Positions 17,901-25,914 of a stretch of 64,000 nt of DNA are shown piece after piece. The stretch comes from Larkinella soli. GTDB taxonomy: Bacteria > Bacteroidota > Bacteroidia > Cytophagales > Spirosomataceae. How positions within the stretch are numbered: position 1 is the stretch's first letter; every line of letters starts with the position of its first letter. The notes under the pieces are model-generated. The model was given only the letters and a program-made list of their open reading frames with translations. It was not told where the DNA came from and ran no database searches. The stretch covers positions 1 to 64,000 of the forward strand of contig NZ_QTJY01000023.1 of assembly GCF_003703975.1 (NCBI RefSeq). Direction: 5' to 3'. The position numbers were made by a program, and so were the translations under genes.

Positions 17901-19901
17901 TCAGGGCGTACGGTAACGAATGTCAACGACGAACGTGTATCTTGAGTCCCCGTTAAAAGTACCTCCAAAGGAGCCGGTCTGCGCTCCGAAACCAATCTGG
18001 CCGGCGCCTGCCGCCACTTTTCCCACCAGCAGCCCATCGGATTCGGTCGTTCCAAAGCCGAACTGAACCGGTGAGGCCGGCGGAGCCGCCCCGATCAGCA
18101 CGGGTCGCACGGCCGTCCGAAACCGGAAGCTGAACTCGCCGGTCAGGGAAAATACGTGATCTTTCTGATCAATATACAGCTTTTCAAGCGAAACCTGCGT
18201 GGGCGTCTCTCCGGTTTCGGAACCCACCGTCAGCACGTCGGCGGCCCGTAGCCCCTGCACGTCGCAGGCTGCCCAGTCGAGGAGCGCCCCGGTCGGGTAA
18301 GCGGACGCATTCCGCACCAGCGTCATCAGACCGCTCCCCGGCCCGGCGCCCTCGGCCGACGGGTTGAACGTATTGTCGCGGACGCGCAGCCCCGATACCG
18401 GTGCCCGGACGCCGTCCCATAATACCAGCACCGGGTTGTTGGCCGCCCGGACCGGACCGGCAAATTCGAAATGGTTGTGCTGAATGACGCACCGCTGCCG
18501 CACGTGGTCGGCGTAAATACCGTAGTTACGGACGTAGTCGAAGGAGTTGCCCTTGATCGTCAGATAGCCCGCCGGCAGCAGCGTACCGGCCAGTTCGATG
18601 CCGGCGCCCGGATACGAAGCCGGGTCGGGACTGCCCCCGCCGGCCTTCAGCAGCGAGTGATAGGCGTTATTGGTCACGACGTGGTTCTGCCCGCCGGAGA
18701 GCGAAATCGGCAGCTGGCACTTGCCCAGAATGAGGTTGCCGTTGAGGGTGATGTCCTTCCCCCGAAGCTGAAAACCGGTCTGGCAGTTGGTGGCGGTATT
18801 TCCCTGAATCAGAATGCCCTCCGCTCCGCCGTGGGTAGCTATGCAGAACGACTGGATCGTAAACAGGTCGTTGCCGAGGTTGGTTTCGCCCTCTCCCACG
18901 GCCACGTTCCCCGTCGCCCGGCTGAGCCGCGTCGGCCCCCCGATGCCGCTGCTCGAAAAGTCGCAGAGTTTGCGGCAGCCGAACGAACGGTTGTCGTGGA
19001 CGTTATAGAGCAGCCCGCCCACGGTGGCGATGCCGTAGCCCTGCCCCTCTTCGTTGGCCTTCTCAAACACGCAGTAAGCGATTTCGGTATCGTAACAGCC
19101 GTAAAACTGCGAGGAGGCATACTGGGCATGGCGGATGGTGACCCGGTTGATGATGCTGTATTGCAGATACCGGAGCGAAAGCCCGACCACGGGCCGGTTG
19201 CCGGTTTTCCGAACGCTGAGTTCGATATCCTGAAGAAAAAGCCGGGCCGGGCGGTAACTCGTCACGGATTTGATTTCCGAAACCGTATAGGCATCCTGGC
19301 AGGGCTGTTTCAGGGTAACGGTCGGGCCGGAAATCGCTTCCACGACGTTGAACTCTCCCTTTTTGGTGCCGGTTTCAATGGGCCAGTCGGCCGTCGACTG
19401 GATCAGGAGCAGGTCGCCGACGTTCAGACCGGCGGTGGAAGCCAGACTGACGGTGCGGTCGCCGGCCGCAACATCTCTGGTGATTCGGGTGTTGAGCGAA
19501 CCGGCTCCTGCCGTAAACTGGAACGGAACCTGCTGGGTGTCGGGCAGCAGAAAAACCGCCGGTTTGCCGGGCCGCCGGGATTTGACGGCCACCGTCCCGG
19601 TAAACTGGAAATCGACCGGGGTTCGGAGCAGGTAGGTTTTGGCGGGATCGACCAGCAGGCCGAGGTTGCGGGCCCGGCAGAGGGTCAGGGCCTGAAGCAG
19701 TTTGGGCGTGTCGTCGGTGAGGCCGTCGCCTTTCGGCTGAAACCAGGTAAAATCCATCCAGCCCGACACGTCCATGCCTGATTGATCGACCGTGTCGCTC
19801 GCAATCGTCCGGTCTTCACTCGTCCGAACGGTCTGCCCCCGGCCGGCCAGAGACACGGCCAGCAGACCGAACAGCATCCATTGTCTGATCCCTCCCTTCA
19901 T
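17901..19901 (-). CDS. Secreted right-handed parallel beta-helix protein (copy 2)
   Basis: A 666-residue paralogue of the gene downstream: signal peptide MKGGIRQWMLFGLLAVSLAG, FQPKGDGLTDDTPKLLQAL near residues 55-73, and the same coil order. The most conserved block, NVAVGEGETNLGNDLFTIQS then FCIATH.GA.GILI.GNTA, is nearly identical in both proteins, and part of it is identical in DNA (18838-18890 against 16749-16801). Elsewhere the proteins have diverged clearly. It begins 22 bp after the sugar transferase gene, so it is probably transcribed with the polysaccharide genes. It could be a lyase, hydrolase or surface adhesin. Confidence 0.85.
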   Translation of the reverse strand: MKGGIRQWMLFGLLAVSLAGRGQTVRTSEDRTIASDTVDQSGMDVSGWMDFTWFQPKGDGLTDDTPKLLQALTLCRARNLGLLVDPAKTYLLRTPVDFQFTGTVAVKSRRPGKPAVFLLPDTQQVPFQFTAGAGSLNTRITRDVAAGDRTVSLASTAGLNVGDLLLIQSTADWPIETGTKKGEFNVVEAISGPTVTLKQPCQDAYTVSEIKSVTSYRPARLFLQDIELSVRKTGNRPVVGLSLRYLQYSIINRVTIRHAQYASSQFYGCYDTEIAYCVFEKANEEGQGYGIATVGGLLYNVHDNRSFGCRKLCDFSSSGIGGPTRLSRATGNVAVGEGETNLGNDLFTIQSFCIATHGGAEGILIQGNTATNCQTGFQLRGKDITLNGNLILGKCQLPISLSGGQNHVVTNNAYHSLLKAGGGSPDPASYPGAGIELAGTLLPAGYLTIKGNSFDYVRNYGIYADHVRQRCVIQHNHFEFAGPVRAANNPVLVLWDGVRAPVSGLRVRDNTFNPSAEGAGPGSGLMTLVRNASAYPTGALLDWAACDVQGLRAADVLTVGSETGETPTQVSLEKLYIDQKDHVFSLTGEFSFRFRTAVRPVLIGAAPPASPVQFGFGTTESDGLLVGKVAAGAGQIGFGAQTGSFGGTFNGDSRYTFVVDIRYRTP

Positions 19902-19923
19902 GATTCGCTTCCCGCGAAGCGAT

Positions 19924-21006
19924 TTACTTGCTCCGGGCTCGTTTCCAGAAAATATTATATCCTATTTTTAAAAAATACCGCAGGTCCGTTTTGAACGGAG
20001 CCTGGGCGAAAGCCGCCAGATACCGCCGTTCGGACTCGACAATTTCATCGAAGTTCCGGGGCAGGTCGGCATAATACGGCGGCAGCAGCCCCGGCTTGTA
20101 TCTGACCCGTTCGTTCCGGACCGACTCCGGATACAGGCTGAGGTAGTGCGCGCTGATGGGCCGGACGCCGATCAGCTTCATGTCGCCCTTCAACAGGTTG
20201 ATCACCATCGGAATCTCGTCGATCCAGTATTTCCGCATGAGCCGGCCTACCGTCGTGATGCGGAAATCATCCCGGAATTTTCCGCCGGCTTCGAGCCCGC
20301 TGGTCCGGATCAGATATTCCTGGAGATGTTCGGAATACGGGTGCATCGTCCGGAATTTATAGACGTTGAACAGTTTGCCGCCCTGCCCGACCCGGGCCAT
20401 CCGCAGCAGAACTCCTTCGGAAGAAGCCGGTTTCTCGACGAACGACCCCGCCGGACGCTGCGCCACGATCACCAGCCGGTTGCCCGACTCGAACACGGCG
20501 TTGACCGAAAAACCCGCATAATACAGCCGCCCGATCACCTCCGCCCTGGAGATGGTCCGGAGCGAGGGGAACAGCCGCCGGTACAGAACCTTGACCGGAT
20601 ACACACGGGGCGTAATACGGTGCAGCAGATAGTCGCCCGCATACAGGGATTGCCGGATACCGGCGGGCAGCGGGTCGAAAATCCGCCGTTTGCGCTGCCC
20701 GAGCGTCTCTACCCGGCAGATCAGGAAACCGTCTTTTCGGATCGCTCCGAAAGCCGCCCGAAACACCTGGTTCAGGTCGGTATGCAGTTGCAGCAGGTCG
20801 GGAATGACCAGCGCGGGCACCGGAATCTTGACGGAGCTGATCGCCTGTCCGTCCGGAGAGACGACGATCGGAGCCGCCCGGACGTTACCATTCGCGGCCA
20901 CCCGGATGATCTCCACATCTTCGGGGGAGAAGCCGAAATCCAGCAGCGACGGCAGGTCCGGCCACGGGGCGGTTTCGGCGGCAGGTGTGGTTTGTAAAGC
21001 TTCCAT
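19924..21006 (-). CDS. Initiating sugar-phosphate transferase (bacterial sugar transferase family)
   Basis: A 360-residue protein. The C-terminal half (about 210-345) is a WcaJ/PglC-type phosphoglycosyl transferase domain: KLFNVYKFRTMHPYSE, then FRITTVGRLMRKYWIDEIPM and NLLKGDMKLIGVRPISAHYL. It would move a sugar phosphate from a nucleotide sugar to undecaprenyl phosphate and so start each repeat unit. The N-terminal half (about 1-200) is soluble-looking and lacks the four-helix membrane region of WcaJ, so the enzyme is closer to the variants with an unrelated N-domain. It is placed near the end of the operon, after the DUF354 gene. Confidence 0.88.
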   Translation of the reverse strand: MEALQTTPAAETAPWPDLPSLLDFGFSPEDVEIIRVAANGNVRAAPIVVSPDGQAISSVKIPVPALVIPDLLQLHTDLNQVFRAAFGAIRKDGFLICRVETLGQRKRRIFDPLPAGIRQSLYAGDYLLHRITPRVYPVKVLYRRLFPSLRTISRAEVIGRLYYAGFSVNAVFESGNRLVIVAQRPAGSFVEKPASSEGVLLRMARVGQGGKLFNVYKFRTMHPYSEHLQEYLIRTSGLEAGGKFRDDFRITTVGRLMRKYWIDEIPMVINLLKGDMKLIGVRPISAHYLSLYPESVRNERVRYKPGLLPPYYADLPRNFDEIVESERRYLAAFAQAPFKTDLRYFLKIGYNIFWKRARSK

Positions 21007-21026
21007 ATCTCGCAGTTGATTCGGGT

Positions 21027-22127
21027 TCAGACCGGATTCGCCGTCAGAAGAAAGCGGTTCTGTCGGGCCGGATTTTCTTTCAGTTCCTTCAGGCTGGCCG
21101 GGTAGTTACCCACCAGCCAGGCCATGAAGGCGGTTACGTCGATATTCTCCGACAGCATCCGCTGCCGTCGTTCCTGCCAGTCGGTGCGGGCCGGGCCGCT
21201 CAGGATCTCCACGGCTTTTTCCGTAACGCCGTCGAAGGTGACGAACAGTTCCTGTAAGCCGTACTGCTTCAGTTCGAGGTGGACGCCCGGACAGGTATCG
21301 GGCGCCAGCAGGCTGTTGACCAGGATGTTGGGTACCCCCAGCAGCGCACACTCACTGGCGGTGGTGCTGCCCTCGCCGATATACAGGCTCGCAAAGGCCA
21401 GCAGGTGGTGGAGTTTCTCCGGGGCGACCCGGATCCGGTGGCCCTCCAGCTCGGGCGGCAGGGCACCCTCCGACGAGATGAACACCCGGGCGTGCCGGCT
21501 CAGCCGCTCGACCAGGTCGATCTTCTGATTCCGGCTCAGGCCGTGCTGCCCGACGTCGTGGCTGGCGCCCCACGAGATGAACCGCAGGATCACGAACCGA
21601 TCCTGGCGGGTCAGGCCCATTTCTTCCAGGACGCGCTCGTCGGGCTGGAAGCAGGTCGGGGCCAGATGGCAGAGTTCGATGTATCCCTGATACCGGATCT
21701 GTTTGGCACCCAAGTCCTTGCGGAAGCCGTTCGGCGTCACGACCGTGTCGGTGAAGGGCAGGTACATGAGGTGTTCGAAGCGGGCGTGCTCGGTGTCGTC
21801 GAAGGCGATGTGCGGTTTGCCGAACAGTTTGGACACCTGGGCCGCGTAGGGTGACCCGAAACTCAGAAACAGGTCGGGCCGGAACGAGCGGGCCACCCGG
21901 GCGATGGCCGCATTGCCTTTGAGCAGATACAGCATCTTGCCGACCAGCCCCCGGCCGCCCTTCCCGCGGGAGACATAGGGCAGGTTATAAGCTTTCAGCA
22001 GGTTAAAGGTCACCTCCTTATCGCGGGCCGTGATGGCGACCTGATGGCCCTTTTCCTGCAGCAGCCGGATGGCGTTCCGGAAGTAATGGACGTGGGCGGG
22101 GTGTCCGATGTCGATCAGAATTTTCAT
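21027..22127 (-). CDS. DUF354 protein, glycosyltransferase-B/2-epimerase-like fold
   Basis: A 366-residue protein that begins MKILIDIGHPAHVHYFRNAI, the standard start of DUF354. The family is related to UDP-GlcNAc 2-epimerases and GT-B glycosyltransferases; SFGSPYAAQVSKLFGKPHI and IGEGSTTASECALLGVPNI are typical nucleotide-sugar-binding segments. No member has a firmly known reaction that I can cite. In this locus it may be a glycosyltransferase or, because no separate wbpI-like epimerase gene is present, it might epimerise the UDP-diacetamido uronic acid. It starts 9 bp after hisF2. Confidence 0.82.
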   Translation of the reverse strand: MKILIDIGHPAHVHYFRNAIRLLQEKGHQVAITARDKEVTFNLLKAYNLPYVSRGKGGRGLVGKMLYLLKGNAAIARVARSFRPDLFLSFGSPYAAQVSKLFGKPHIAFDDTEHARFEHLMYLPFTDTVVTPNGFRKDLGAKQIRYQGYIELCHLAPTCFQPDERVLEEMGLTRQDRFVILRFISWGASHDVGQHGLSRNQKIDLVERLSRHARVFISSEGALPPELEGHRIRVAPEKLHHLLAFASLYIGEGSTTASECALLGVPNILVNSLLAPDTCPGVHLELKQYGLQELFVTFDGVTEKAVEILSGPARTDWQERRQRMLSENIDVTAFMAWLVGNYPASLKELKENPARQNRFLLTANPV

Positions 22128-22136
22128 GGTCCGGGT

Positions 22137-22904
22137 TTAGCTGGCAAGGTTAAGCCGGCGCAGCTCGGTCTGGGTCGGGAAGTTGACCAGAACCGCCCGG
22201 CGCGGGCCGTGATAGACAAACATACTTCCGGCCGAGGCCGCCGACGCGCCCCCTTCCGTAACGATCTGCCGGACGTGGTCGAAGGTGCCGCAGCCGCCCA
22301 GCGCCACCACAGGCACCGGCACGGCACCGGCAATTTTCCGCACCAGCTCCGTATGATAGCCGTTCATCATGCCGTCGTGTTCGATGGACTGGACCACCAG
22401 CTCCCCGACGCCCAGATCGGCCATCTGTTTCGCCCACTCCAGCGGAGAGCGGCCGGTCGATTTGCCGCCGGCCTGCGCGTAGACGGATTCTTTCCGGAAC
22501 AGGTTCTTCTTCACGTCCAGACAGACGACGATGGTCGAAGAGCCGAACTCGTCGGACGCCTGCCGGACGAAGTCCGGGTTTTCGAGCGCGTAGGAGTTCA
22601 GGCAGACGCGCTCGGCGCCGGCCTTGATGAGGGTTTCGATGGCTTTCAGCGACCGGATGCCCCCGCCGACCGTGAAGGGCATGTTGGTTTCGTCGCCGAT
22701 CTGCCGCACGAGGTCCGGGTCGATGGTCCGGTTTTCGGCCGTGGCCCGGATGTCGAGAAAGATCAGCTCATCGGCCCGCAGGTCGTTGAACAGTTTGACG
22801 GCGTTGATGGGGTCGCCGATGTAGCGGTGGTTGCGAAACTGTACGCTCTTTACCAGCCCCTTATTCTGTAACAGAAGGCAGGGTATTACTCTCGGTCGGT
22901 ACAT
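22137..22904 (-). CDS. hisF2: HisF-like cyclase-type subunit for sugar amidination (HisF2)
   Basis: A 255-residue (beta/alpha)8 barrel like the imidazole glycerol phosphate synthase cyclase HisF. The segments GDPINAVKLFNDLRADELIF and TVGGGIRSLKAIETLIKAGA are clear. The catalytic Asp of true HisF at position 11 (CLDV) is replaced by Leu (CLLL at 9-12), as in the polysaccharide-locus paralogues. The protein therefore probably does not make histidine but channels ammonia from HisH2 to the WbpG amidotransferase. Its start lies within the end of hisH2 (44-bp overlap). Confidence 0.88.
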   Translation of the reverse strand: MYRPRVIPCLLLQNKGLVKSVQFRNHRYIGDPINAVKLFNDLRADELIFLDIRATAENRTIDPDLVRQIGDETNMPFTVGGGIRSLKAIETLIKAGAERVCLNSYALENPDFVRQASDEFGSSTIVVCLDVKKNLFRKESVYAQAGGKSTGRSPLEWAKQMADLGVGELVVQSIEHDGMMNGYHTELVRKIAGAVPVPVVALGGCGTFDHVRQIVTEGGASAASAGSMFVYHGPRRAVLVNFPTQTELRRLNLAS

Positions 22905-23532
22905 AAGCCGTCTTTTTTACCAGATGGATGAAATTTCTGAACACCTGAATACCGGCGTCCTGGCTCTTTTCGGGGTGATACTGAAACCCGAAAATATTGT
23001 CGCGCTGGACGGCCGACACGAAATCGTAGCCGTAACGGGTCCGGTGCAGGGCATCGGCCGGGTCGGTGAGGCTGACGTGAAAGGAATGCACGAAATAGAA
23101 CAGCTCGTCGGGCGCCAGGCCCTCGCAGATGGGGTGCGGCCGCACCTGCTCGATGCTGTTCCAGCCGATGTGCGGAATTTTGAGCCGGGGCTGGTCGTCG
23201 AGCCGGAACCGGACGGTATTGCCTTTGATCCAGCCCAGCCCTTCGGCGTCCCCTTCCTCGCTGTGTTCCATGAGCAGCTGCATCCCGAGGCAGACGCCCA
23301 TGACGGGCACCCGCTCCTCCAGCACCCGCCGGTTGAGCAGGCTCAGCAGGTCCAGGCTCCGCAGCCGGTCCATGGCCCGCCCGTAATGCCCGACGCCGGG
23401 CAGAATGAGGGCATCGGCCGCTTCGATCTCGGCCGGGTCGGCGCTGATGCCGCACTCGACGCCCAGCTTCCTGAATTTATTATGCACCGAGCGAAGATTG
23501 CCCATGCCGTAATCGATGACGACGATATTCAT
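22861..23532 (-). CDS. hisH2: HisH-like glutamine amidotransferase subunit (HisH2)
   Basis: A 223-residue class I glutaminase. I start it at the ATG at 23532, which gives MNIVVIDYGMGNLRSVHNKF, the standard HisH start; the 15 codons upstream are not conserved. The nucleophile Cys is in GVCLGMQLLM and the catalytic His-x-Glu in FQYHPEKS. It would release ammonia from glutamine for HisF2 and WbpG in making an acetamidino (amidine) group on the sugar. It lies 45 bp after wbpG. Confidence 0.9.
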   Translation of the reverse strand: MNIVVIDYGMGNLRSVHNKFRKLGVECGISADPAEIEAADALILPGVGHYGRAMDRLRSLDLLSLLNRRVLEERVPVMGVCLGMQLLMEHSEEGDAEGLGWIKGNTVRFRLDDQPRLKIPHIGWNSIEQVRPHPICEGLAPDELFYFVHSFHVSLTDPADALHRTRYGYDFVSAVQRDNIFGFQYHPEKSQDAGIQVFRNFIHLVKKTAYVPTESNTLPSVTE

Positions 23533-23577
23533 TCTATTTTGAGTTTGGACCTCGCTCCCGGCCGGGGGTGAGATCAA

Positions 23578-24744
23578 TCAGCTTGCATATTTCAGGTACA
23601 GAATGTGCGGCAGAATTTTCAGGCTGCACGCCACCTTGATGGGCCAGCGCAGAAACCGGATCAGCGGCAGGTAGGTCTGAAAATCTTGGTGCGAGCGCGG
23701 GCTGCGGTTGAAAATTTCCTCCCAATCTTCCAGCGTCCAGCCCAGCTTCGAGATGGCATAGGCCACCACCGACCGGTCGTACTCGTAGGGGCTGGCCTCC
23801 AGCTCCGCGACGGCTTCCTCCCGTGAAATCTGTCCCGAGCGGATCAGGGCCGACAGTTCGGTTTTGCGCTTGTCGATATTGAATTTGCCGGGCAGCAGAT
23901 AAGACTGGAAGAACTTGGTATACAGGTTCTCATGGTGGTGACCCCCGTAGTAAACCCAGCCCAGTTCCCGGCCCAGCACCTCGTCGACCTTCTTTTTGTT
24001 ATAATCGACGTATTCCAGCAGCCGCACCTCCCGGATGCGCCGGACGAAGCTGCAATACAGCAGATAGGGCAGCATCATCACCTTAAAGCTCCGGACCGAT
24101 CCGCTGCCGTGTTTCCGGTGAACGCTCTTGAAATACCGCCCGTCCATGTAGGTCCAGCTGATGGGCGAGGTGCCTTCCGTCCGGAACGAGTGGCCGTTCA
24201 GGATGTAACCGACGCCCTCGCGGGCGGCCGTTTCGTACAGAACGGAGTAGATGGCGTAGTCGGTCGGGATGTCGGCGTCGGGCACGGAGGCTTTCAGGAA
24301 CGACCGTTGCAGGTCCTTGAACTCCTCCCAGTCGGCCACGACCGTATGCAGGTCGACGCCGAGCAGGCTGGTGGCCTTTTTGATGTTCGAGACGGCGATT
24401 TCGGAGTTCCAGCCGTTGTCGAAATGCACCGCCAGGGGCCGCAGACCCAGCTTTTTGGCCATCAGCAGCGTATAGGTGCTGTCGCGGCCTCCGCTGACGC
24501 CCACGATGCAGTCATACGGTTTGCCGGCGCCGTCCTTTTTGATCCGGGCCACGATCTTTTTCAGATCGTCGTCCATGGTTTCCACCGGATGCCGGCGGTC
24601 CATTTCGTCGTGGATGTGGCAGTATTTGCAAACCCCCTTTTCGTCGAACCAGATGTCGGAGACGGTCGTATCCAGCACGCAGCGGCTGCACCGGCGATAC
24701 CCGGTCTGGAGGGTGGTTTCTACAGGCTTGAACGTTGTTTCCAT
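23578..24744 (-). CDS. wbpG: N-acetyl sugar amidotransferase, WbpG/PseA type
   Basis: A 388-residue PP-loop ATPase. The PP-loop SGGRDST is near residue 85 after YDCIVGV. Four Cys (C19, C22, C39, C42) form a CxxC...CxxC zinc-ribbon-like site. Together with HisH2 and HisF2, WbpG of Pseudomonas aeruginosa O5 converts an N-acetyl group of the diacetamido-uronic acid into an acetamidino group, and the same trio is adjacent here. The preceding gene encodes a paralogue that lacks most of these cysteines. Confidence 0.92.
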   Translation of the reverse strand: METTFKPVETTLQTGYRRCSRCVLDTTVSDIWFDEKGVCKYCHIHDEMDRRHPVETMDDDLKKIVARIKKDGAGKPYDCIVGVSGGRDSTYTLLMAKKLGLRPLAVHFDNGWNSEIAVSNIKKATSLLGVDLHTVVADWEEFKDLQRSFLKASVPDADIPTDYAIYSVLYETAAREGVGYILNGHSFRTEGTSPISWTYMDGRYFKSVHRKHGSGSVRSFKVMMLPYLLYCSFVRRIREVRLLEYVDYNKKKVDEVLGRELGWVYYGGHHHENLYTKFFQSYLLPGKFNIDKRKTELSALIRSGQISREEAVAELEASPYEYDRSVVAYAISKLGWTLEDWEEIFNRSPRSHQDFQTYLPLIRFLRWPIKVACSLKILPHILYLKYAS

Positions 24745-24759
24745 GTCGTCGCGGGGGGA

Positions 24760-25914
24760 TTATGCGGCTCTTTCTTCCATTTCGTAAAAAATCTTCGGCT
24801 TGGTCGGCAGCACCCGCTTCAGCACCGGCACCACGAGGTGCAGCAGGCGTTTCATCATCGGGTAATACGAGGGGTAGTCCAGAAAGGACTTGTTGGGCGC
24901 TTTCCATACCGCCAGGAACTCTTCCGGGCTGATATCCAGCTTCTTCATCACGTACTCCCGGTCGGCTTCCATCTGCTCCAGGTCATAAGGCGGCTGCTTG
25001 ATCTGTTCCAGCGCCTGCTCGCGGGTGATCTCTCCGCTGACGGCCTGGGCCGAAAGCGTGATCCGGCGCTTGTCGATGTTGAACTTGCGCGGCAGCCAGT
25101 AGGCCACGGTGAACTTCGTAAACAGGTTCTCGTGGTGATGACCGCCGTAGTATTCCCAGCCGTAGACGTCCTTCAGCAGTTGCTGGGCTTCTTTTTTCTG
25201 GTAGGGCAGGTAGTTGAAGGGCGAAATCAGCTTGATGCCCCGGGCGTACCCGAGGTACAGGATCTGCCAGAGCGAAAGCCGGGGGTAGGTTTTGAGCCGC
25301 CCGCTGCCGAACTGGCGGTAGATGTGTTTCAGCTGACGCAGGTCGGTATAGGTCCATTCGGTGGGCTGCTTGCCCTCCGAGCGGAAATCGCTCCCGATCA
25401 GCACGTATTTGATGTTTTCCTTGGCGGCAATCTTGTACAGCACCGACTGGATGGCGAGGTCCGTCGGGCCGTCGACCCAGGGCATACCGGCCAGCAGATA
25501 CGACCGCAGGATGTCCTTGATCTCCTCGTAGTCGATCACGTAGGTTTCCAGGTCGATGTTGAGGGCCGACACCACCTTCTTGATGTTTTTGACCGAGATG
25601 TCGGAGTTCCAGCCGTTGTCGAGGTTGACGGCCAGCGGGTTGAGACCGTATTGTCTGGCGATGTGCAGCAGGTAGGAACTGTCCGTGCCGCCACTGACGC
25701 CGATCAGGCAGTCGTAGCGGGAGTTTTTGGGAGCCGCCTTTTTGATGCGCTCTACGATGCCCGACCACTCCTCCCGACCCTTTTCCCCTCTCGGGAAGGC
25801 TTCCGACAGCTTTTTCTGGATACGGGCATAGTTGGACACGCCCTGCTCGTCGAACCGGATGCCCGGCACCGACGTATCCCATATTCCTTCCTGACAGATC
25901 TGATATAAAGTCAT
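24760..25914 (-). CDS. Second WbpG-like PP-loop amidotransferase, zinc cysteines mostly lost
   Basis: 384 residues from the ATG at 25914, which overlaps the asnB stop as ATGA; the longer frame upstream lies inside asnB and is not real. The PP-loop (VSGGTDSSYLLHIA) and the YYGGHHHENL block match the WbpG neighbour, so ATP-dependent amidotransfer is likely. Of the four zinc-site cysteines only one remains (C7); the others are Gly10, Ser27 and Ala30 by alignment of IRFDEQGVSNYA with IWFDEKGVCKYC. It may act on a second position or sugar, or take ammonia from AsnB rather than HisH2. Confidence 0.85.
   Translation of the reverse strand: MTLYQICQEGIWDTSVPGIRFDEQGVSNYARIQKKLSEAFPRGEKGREEWSGIVERIKKAAPKNSRYDCLIGVSGGTDSSYLLHIARQYGLNPLAVNLDNGWNSDISVKNIKKVVSALNIDLETYVIDYEEIKDILRSYLLAGMPWVDGPTDLAIQSVLYKIAAKENIKYVLIGSDFRSEGKQPTEWTYTDLRQLKHIYRQFGSGRLKTYPRLSLWQILYLGYARGIKLISPFNYLPYQKKEAQQLLKDVYGWEYYGGHHHENLFTKFTVAYWLPRKFNIDKRRITLSAQAVSGEITREQALEQIKQPPYDLEQMEADREYVMKKLDISPEEFLAVWKAPNKSFLDYPSYYPMMKRLLHLVVPVLKRVLPTKPKIFYEMEERAA

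Noticed and set aside
22137-23532. Histidine biosynthesis genes hisH and hisF
   Set aside because: The catalytic Asp of HisF is missing and the pair sits between wbpG and polysaccharide genes, so amidination is the better reading.
23932-25908. 658-codon plus-strand frame opposite the two WbpG-like genes
   Set aside because: It is the mirror of conserved PP-loop genes in GC-rich DNA. The translation is rich in Val, Gly, Arg, His and shows no domain.
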